Positions 5,798-8,512 of a stretch of 8,512 nucleotides of DNA are shown here, piece after piece. The stretch lies in NCBI GenBank assembly GCA_049513815.1, contig JBEKVR010000187.1, forward strand, positions 1 to 8,512, in the 5' to 3' direction. Under the pieces are notes generated by a model. It searched no databases and had not been told where the DNA came from. It saw only the letters and a list, made by a program, of their open reading frames with translations. The first letter of the stretch is position 1. Every line of letters starts with the position of its first letter. Both the position numbers and the translations under genes were made by a program. The stretch comes from Roseiarcus sp049513815 (GTDB taxonomy: Bacteria > Pseudomonadota > Alphaproteobacteria > Rhizobiales > Beijerinckiaceae).

Positions 5798-7288
5798 GTG
5801 GAGAAGCCAACGTCGAACGGCGCGGTCGCCGCCGCCTACGTCCTTGCCGCCGTCGCGTTCCTCGGTTGGCTGATCCTGCTGCCAGGCCTCGGGAGTCTCG
5901 ACAGCAGCGACGCGGCCGGCAATGCGATGTCGCAGGGCTTCGCCGCGCTGCAGGCGATCGTCCTCTGGGTCGTTCTGGCGATCCTCACTCTGCTCTGCCT
6001 GGCCAAGGGGCAGGTCCCGGCGTGGGCGTCGCTCGCCGCGGTTTTGCTTGTGCCCGGCTCGGGCGTGGCGGCGATCGGCGCGCTCGAGCTGCTCGCGCAA
6101 ACGGAGCTACCGCCCCACCTGTGGCCGATCGTCGCGCTCGCCGCGCCACCGCCGCTGATCGTCGCCTTTTGCCTGTGGGCGGTCGCGCCGCCCTTGCGCG
6201 CTCGGCTGCCGGCCAACGTCGTCTCGGCTGCGGTCTGGGGCGCGGTGCTCGCGCTGTCTCTGTCGGTCGCGCCGATGCAGGCGATGCGCGCGGCCGTCCT
6301 GCAGAAGCAGGCAGATGCGCTCGCCGCATGGCGCGCCGAAGTCGACGCCGTGCCTGCCGACGCGCCGTTGTGGCGATGGACGCCGCTGCTCGGCCTCGGC
6401 TTCTACGCCGAGGACGAGGTGATCGCGAAGATTCGCGACCTCGACCGGCGCCAGGGGGACGCCGAAACGATGCTCGATCGCGGCGACTTCCCGCTCGCTT
6501 ACCTCAACCGCTTCGCCCTCGACGCGACGCCGGCGGTGTGCGAGGGCGCGCGAGCGGAACTGAAGGCGCAAGCGGCGCAGTTGGTCGCCGCCCAGCCGCA
6601 GGCGCGGCCCTATTCGGACGTTGCCGACAAGGTCGACGCCGCTGTGGCGGCGATGACTTGGCTGGTCGGCTACGGCTGCTCCGTCGACGCCGAGTCGCGG
6701 GCCTGGCAGACGATGGCCGAGGGCTATCGCGACCCGGGCTGGTCGACTCATGAACTCGCCGATCTGCGCGATCCTAAGGCGCTCGGCCGGACGTTAAGGG
6801 ACTCGCCGGAGAAATTCTCGCAGCTCGGCCCGCAGGCGCGGCTGTGGGCATGGTTGGGCTTTGCCGACCGGCCGGAGACGCACGACGCCGCGATCGCCGG
6901 CGCGCGCCAAGTCGCCAGCCGCACCGACGATGCGGTGCAGATGCTCGAGGACAAGAACTGGGGGCCGGGAATCTTCGTCCTCGTCGCCGCCATCCCGTTG
7001 CTCGATCTCGACGCGACGCCGCGGCTGTGCGCGGCGGCGCTGGCTCATGTGCGTGAAGACGATCTCGACAAGGCCTATCGCCCGGCGGTCGACGATCCGC
7101 GCCCGTACAGCGAACTGCTTGAGCGGCTCGGCGCCGGCGAGCCATTGACGGCGCTGCAATGGCTCGCCGGCCACGGCTGCGACGCCGAGGCGGAGCTCGG
7201 CGAAGCGGAGCAGATCGTGCGCGCCTATCAGGATTCGCCGGAGCGGCAGGCGATGCTCGCGAGTCTCGCGGCTTTGCATCGCCGCTGA
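5798..7288 (+). CDS. Polytopic membrane protein with duplicated C-terminal domain, function unknown
   Basis: I do not recognise this 496-residue protein. The first 165 residues hold about five hydrophobic helices (12-30, 49-69, 76-98, 109-130, 141-160). Loop charges (K70; RAR at 134-136 on one side, acidic or neutral loops on the other) and the positive-inside rule place the N-terminus in the cytoplasm and the roughly 335-residue tail in the periplasm. The tail is an internal duplication. Unit 1 (about 191-312) and unit 2 (about 349-479) share LWxW...GF, LDATPxxC, RPYS, WLxGxGC and a closing Y-x-D. Each unit carries two cysteines at equivalent positions (C248/C294 and C411/C461), suggesting one disulfide per unit if periplasmic. 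The length and Ala-rich helical look recall TPR/Sel1-like helical repeats, but no canonical motif is present. The start is GTG at 5798 with a GAGGGAG tract just upstream; no other in-frame start fits better. It follows yihY by 45 bp. Confidence 0.82.
   Translation: MEKPTSNGAVAAAYVLAAVAFLGWLILLPGLGSLDSSDAAGNAMSQGFAALQAIVLWVVLAILTLLCLAKGQVPAWASLAAVLLVPGSGVAAIGALELLAQTELPPHLWPIVALAAPPPLIVAFCLWAVAPPLRARLPANVVSAAVWGAVLALSLSVAPMQAMRAAVLQKQADALAAWRAEVDAVPADAPLWRWTPLLGLGFYAEDEVIAKIRDLDRRQGDAETMLDRGDFPLAYLNRFALDATPAVCEGARAELKAQAAQLVAAQPQARPYSDVADKVDAAVAAMTWLVGYGCSVDAESRAWQTMAEGYRDPGWSTHELADLRDPKALGRTLRDSPEKFSQLGPQARLWAWLGFADRPETHDAAIAGARQVASRTDDAVQMLEDKNWGPGIFVLVAAIPLLDLDATPRLCAAALAHVREDDLDKAYRPAVDDPRPYSELLERLGAGEPLTALQWLAGHGCDAEAELGEAEQIVRAYQDSPERQAMLASLAALHRR
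6368..7234 (+). repeat. Coding-level tandem duplication inside the 496-residue membrane protein
   Basis: Segments 6368-6733 (residues 191-312) and 6842-7234 (residues 349-479) encode related protein units of 122 and 131 residues separated by about 36 residues. Shared landmarks in the same order are LWRW/LWAW, ETML/VQML, LDATPAVC/LDATPRLC, RPYS/RPYS, WLVGYGC/WLAGHGC and GYRD/AYQD. The nucleotide sequences have diverged well apart, so this is an old domain duplication and not a recent DNA repeat. Confidence 0.8.
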
Positions 7289-7301
7289 ACGCGGCGGCGA
7301 T
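7278..7301. terminator. Possible hairpin between converging stops
   Basis: ATCGCCGC (7278-7285), an 8-nt loop and GCGGCGAT (7294-7301) form a perfect 8-bp stem that spans the stop codon of the plus-strand gene and touches the stop codon of the minus-strand gene; only 12 bp separate the two. There is no U-tract on either side, and GCG/CGC repeats are common in this DNA, so the hairpin may be fortuitous. Confidence 0.3.
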
Positions 7302-8107
7302 CAGCCGGCGTAGACCGCCGTCAGGCCGGCAACGTCCACGCCCTTTTCTCGCCGCACCGACGCCGCTTCGACGATGATCGGGCTCAGGGACGCTGCGGCG
7401 GCGCTCGCCTCGACATAGGCGGGCGCGTGGACGAAGCGCATCGTCTCGCCGAGGCGATAGCCTTCGCCGGCGAACGTCTCGACGGTGAACGCGAGCAATC
7501 CGCCCGGCGCAAGCGCCGCCGCCGTCGCTGCGAAGACCGGCTGAAGGTCGCCGAAATAGGCGAGCGCGTCGGCGGCGACGATCAGATCGAAGGCCGCGCG
7601 GAAATGTCGCAGATGGTCGACAATGTCGGCGGCGTCGAGTGCGTCGTAGAGGCCGCGCTCGCGCGCTTTGGTCAGCATCGCAGGGGAGAGATCGACCCCC
7701 TCCAGCCGCTCGACTCGCCCCCGCAACGGCGCGCCAGCAAGGCCGGTGCCGCACCCGAGATCGAGCGCGCGGACGAACCGGCGGCCCGGCGCCGCGGCGT
7801 CGATCGCGGCGGCGATCAACGCCGGACCGCGATAGGCGAGGTCTTCGACGAGATGGCGATCGAAGCGCTGGGCGTAGTCGTCGAACAGCCGAGCGACATA
7901 GGCGCGCGGCAAGTCATGGGGAGGCGCGCCTTGGTCGAGCAACCCCAACCGCCCCGCCGCGCCCTGCGCATCGGCGGGATCGGCGGCGAGCGAGGCGCGA
8001 AACGCTTCCGCCGCGCCGTTCGCGTCGCCAAACTTTGCGCGCGCCTCGGCGAGCGCGAACAACGCCGGCGGCCAGTTCGGCGCCCGTTCCAGCGCCTGCT
8101 CGAGCAT
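7301..8107 (-). CDS. TPR-containing class I SAM-dependent methyltransferase (COG4976 type)
   Basis: Predicted cytoplasmic methyltransferase, substrate unknown. From the ATG at 8107 it has 268 residues: TPR-like helices (1-55, with WPPALFALAEARAKFGD), the linker YVARLFDDYAQRFDRHL (70-86) typical of this family, SAM motif I LDLGCGTGL (115-123), the acidic motif II EGVDLS (136-141), then DLIVAADALAYFGDL (174-188) and the strand region GGLLAFTVE (202-210). The start is doubtful. The ATG at 8107 has no ribosome-binding site and lies inside a TPR. The same frame stays open to 8263 and encodes plausible TPR sequence (DALACRDLLAQRRYAYAQAA, then AEGDWRAAAE) just upstream, yet has no ATG, GTG or TTG there. 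A CTG at 8204-8206, 10 nt after the permease stop, would give 301 residues and fits the family best. The gene follows the permease closely and is probably in the same transcript. Confidence 0.85.
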   Translation of the reverse strand: MLEQALERAPNWPPALFALAEARAKFGDANGAAEAFRASLAADPADAQGAAGRLGLLDQGAPPHDLPRAYVARLFDDYAQRFDRHLVEDLAYRGPALIAAAIDAAAPGRRFVRALDLGCGTGLAGAPLRGRVERLEGVDLSPAMLTKARERGLYDALDAADIVDHLRHFRAAFDLIVAADALAYFGDLQPVFAATAAALAPGGLLAFTVETFAGEGYRLGETMRFVHAPAYVEASAAAASLSPIIVEAASVRREKGVDVAGLTAVYAG

Positions 8108-8216
8108 CTCGGCGGCGGCGCGCCAGTCGCCCTCCGCCGCCGCGGCTTGCGCGTAGGCGTAGCGGCGCTGGGCGAGCAGGTCGCGACAGGCGAGGGCGTC
8201 GGTCAGATCGAACCGC

Positions 8217-8512
8217 TCAACGCTTGCGCGTGCGTAGCGTGTCGAAATAGACGACGACGATGATCAGCAGCCCGGTGATGATGCGCTGCCAGAACGGATT
8301 GAGGTTGAGCAGATTGGCGCCGTTGTTGATCGTCGTCAGGATGAACGAGCCGATCAGCGGCCCGTGCACCGAGCCGACCGCGCCGAACAGGCTGGTGCCG
8401 CCGATGACCGACGATGCGATCGCCTGCAGCTCCCAGCCGTCGCCCTGGGTCGGGTTGCCGATGCCGATGCGCATGGCGAGCAGGATGCCGACGAACGCCG
8501 CGCAGAAGGCCG
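8217..8512 (-). CDS. Sugar ABC transporter permease, RbsC/FrcC family (C-terminal part)
   Basis: This is the C-terminal 97 residues of an inner-membrane permease that continues beyond the right edge of the window. Full family members have about 320-340 residues, so roughly two-thirds is missing. The frame is open through the last base; the internal ATG at 8474 is not the start, because coding sequence (AFCAAFVGILLA) precedes it. Seen: RIGIGNPTQGDGWELQAIAS and VIGGTSLFGAVGSVHGPLIG, the conserved signature of ribose/fructose/xylose-type permeases, then NNGANLLNLNPFWQ and a last helix ITGLLIIVVVYFDTLR with a short basic tail. Such permeases work with a periplasmic sugar-binding protein and a double-domain ATPase, presumably encoded to the right. 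The substrate cannot be told from this part. The stop is 10 nt from the candidate CTG start of the methyltransferase. Confidence 0.9.
   Translation of the reverse strand, partial: AFCAAFVGILLAMRIGIGNPTQGDGWELQAIASSVIGGTSLFGAVGSVHGPLIGSFILTTINNGANLLNLNPFWQRIITGLLIIVVVYFDTLRTRKR

Noticed and set aside
4709..6100. N-terminal extension of the mcd frame giving a 1011-residue open frame
   Set aside because: It runs antisense through yihY and into the next gene, is Arg/Asp/Glu-Arg-rich low-complexity sequence, and a GTG with a good Shine-Dalgarno site at 4708 gives the normal Mcd N-terminus.
6107..7754. Minus-strand open frames (214 and 326 codons) opposite the duplicated membrane protein and across the convergent junction
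   Set aside because: Arg/Ala-rich shadows. The plus-strand frame shows coherent helices and an internal protein duplication, which chance frames would not.
7427..8263. 278- and 203-codon plus-strand open frames opposite the methyltransferase
   Set aside because: Low-complexity Arg-rich translations; the opposite strand holds intact SAM-binding motifs.
1..8512. Mobile elements, CRISPR arrays, tRNA or rRNA genes
   Set aside because: No transposase or integrase motifs, no regularly spaced repeats, no tRNA-like cloverleaf with TTCGA-type arm in intergenic DNA, and little intergenic space overall.

Overview
This window is a high-GC (by eye about two-thirds G+C), gene-dense chromosomal segment from what looks like an alphaproteobacterium, probably of the Hyphomicrobiales/Rhizobiales type. 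The reasons are the GC-saturated third codon positions, the GTG starts, an HDLRN-type sensor kinase, and a long-form acyl-CoA dehydrogenase that reads as methylsuccinyl-CoA dehydrogenase, a marker of the ethylmalonyl-CoA pathway. I see no rRNA, tRNA, CRISPR array, transposase or integrase. Genus cannot be fixed from the sequence alone.

Layout. (a) 21-2553, minus strand: a denD-type NAD-dependent sugar-acid dehydrogenase (1561-2553), followed with a 20-bp overlap by a membrane sensor histidine kinase (21-1580). No response regulator is in view. (b) 2554-2732: a comparatively AT-rich divergent intergenic region. (c) 2733-3047, plus: a very small exported RlpA-like double-psi beta-barrel protein, ending against (d) 3065-4708, minus: mcd, with a 7-bp hairpin between the two converging stops. 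(e) 4709-4891: a divergent regulatory region with a cluster of GCAATGC-type heptamers and a hairpin. (f) 4892-7288, plus: a YihY/BrkB family membrane protein and, 45 bp later, a 496-residue membrane protein of unknown function whose C-terminal part is an internal duplication. (g) 7301-8512, minus: a sugar ABC transporter permease (cut by the window end) followed by a COG4976-type TPR methyltransferase whose reading frame appears to begin without an ordinary start codon.

How they fit together. This is mostly a run of short, unrelated transcription units, not one pathway. Mcd feeds acetyl-CoA assimilation when no glyoxylate shunt operates. DenD would bring four-carbon sugar acids into metabolism, and its coupling to a sensor kinase is unusual. 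The ABC permease belongs to a sugar-uptake operon extending right of the window. The items most worth a second look are the duplicated-domain membrane protein, the palindromic operator-like cluster before mcd, the denD-kinase coupling, and the missing start codon of the methyltransferase. I did not find a clear novel multi-gene system.
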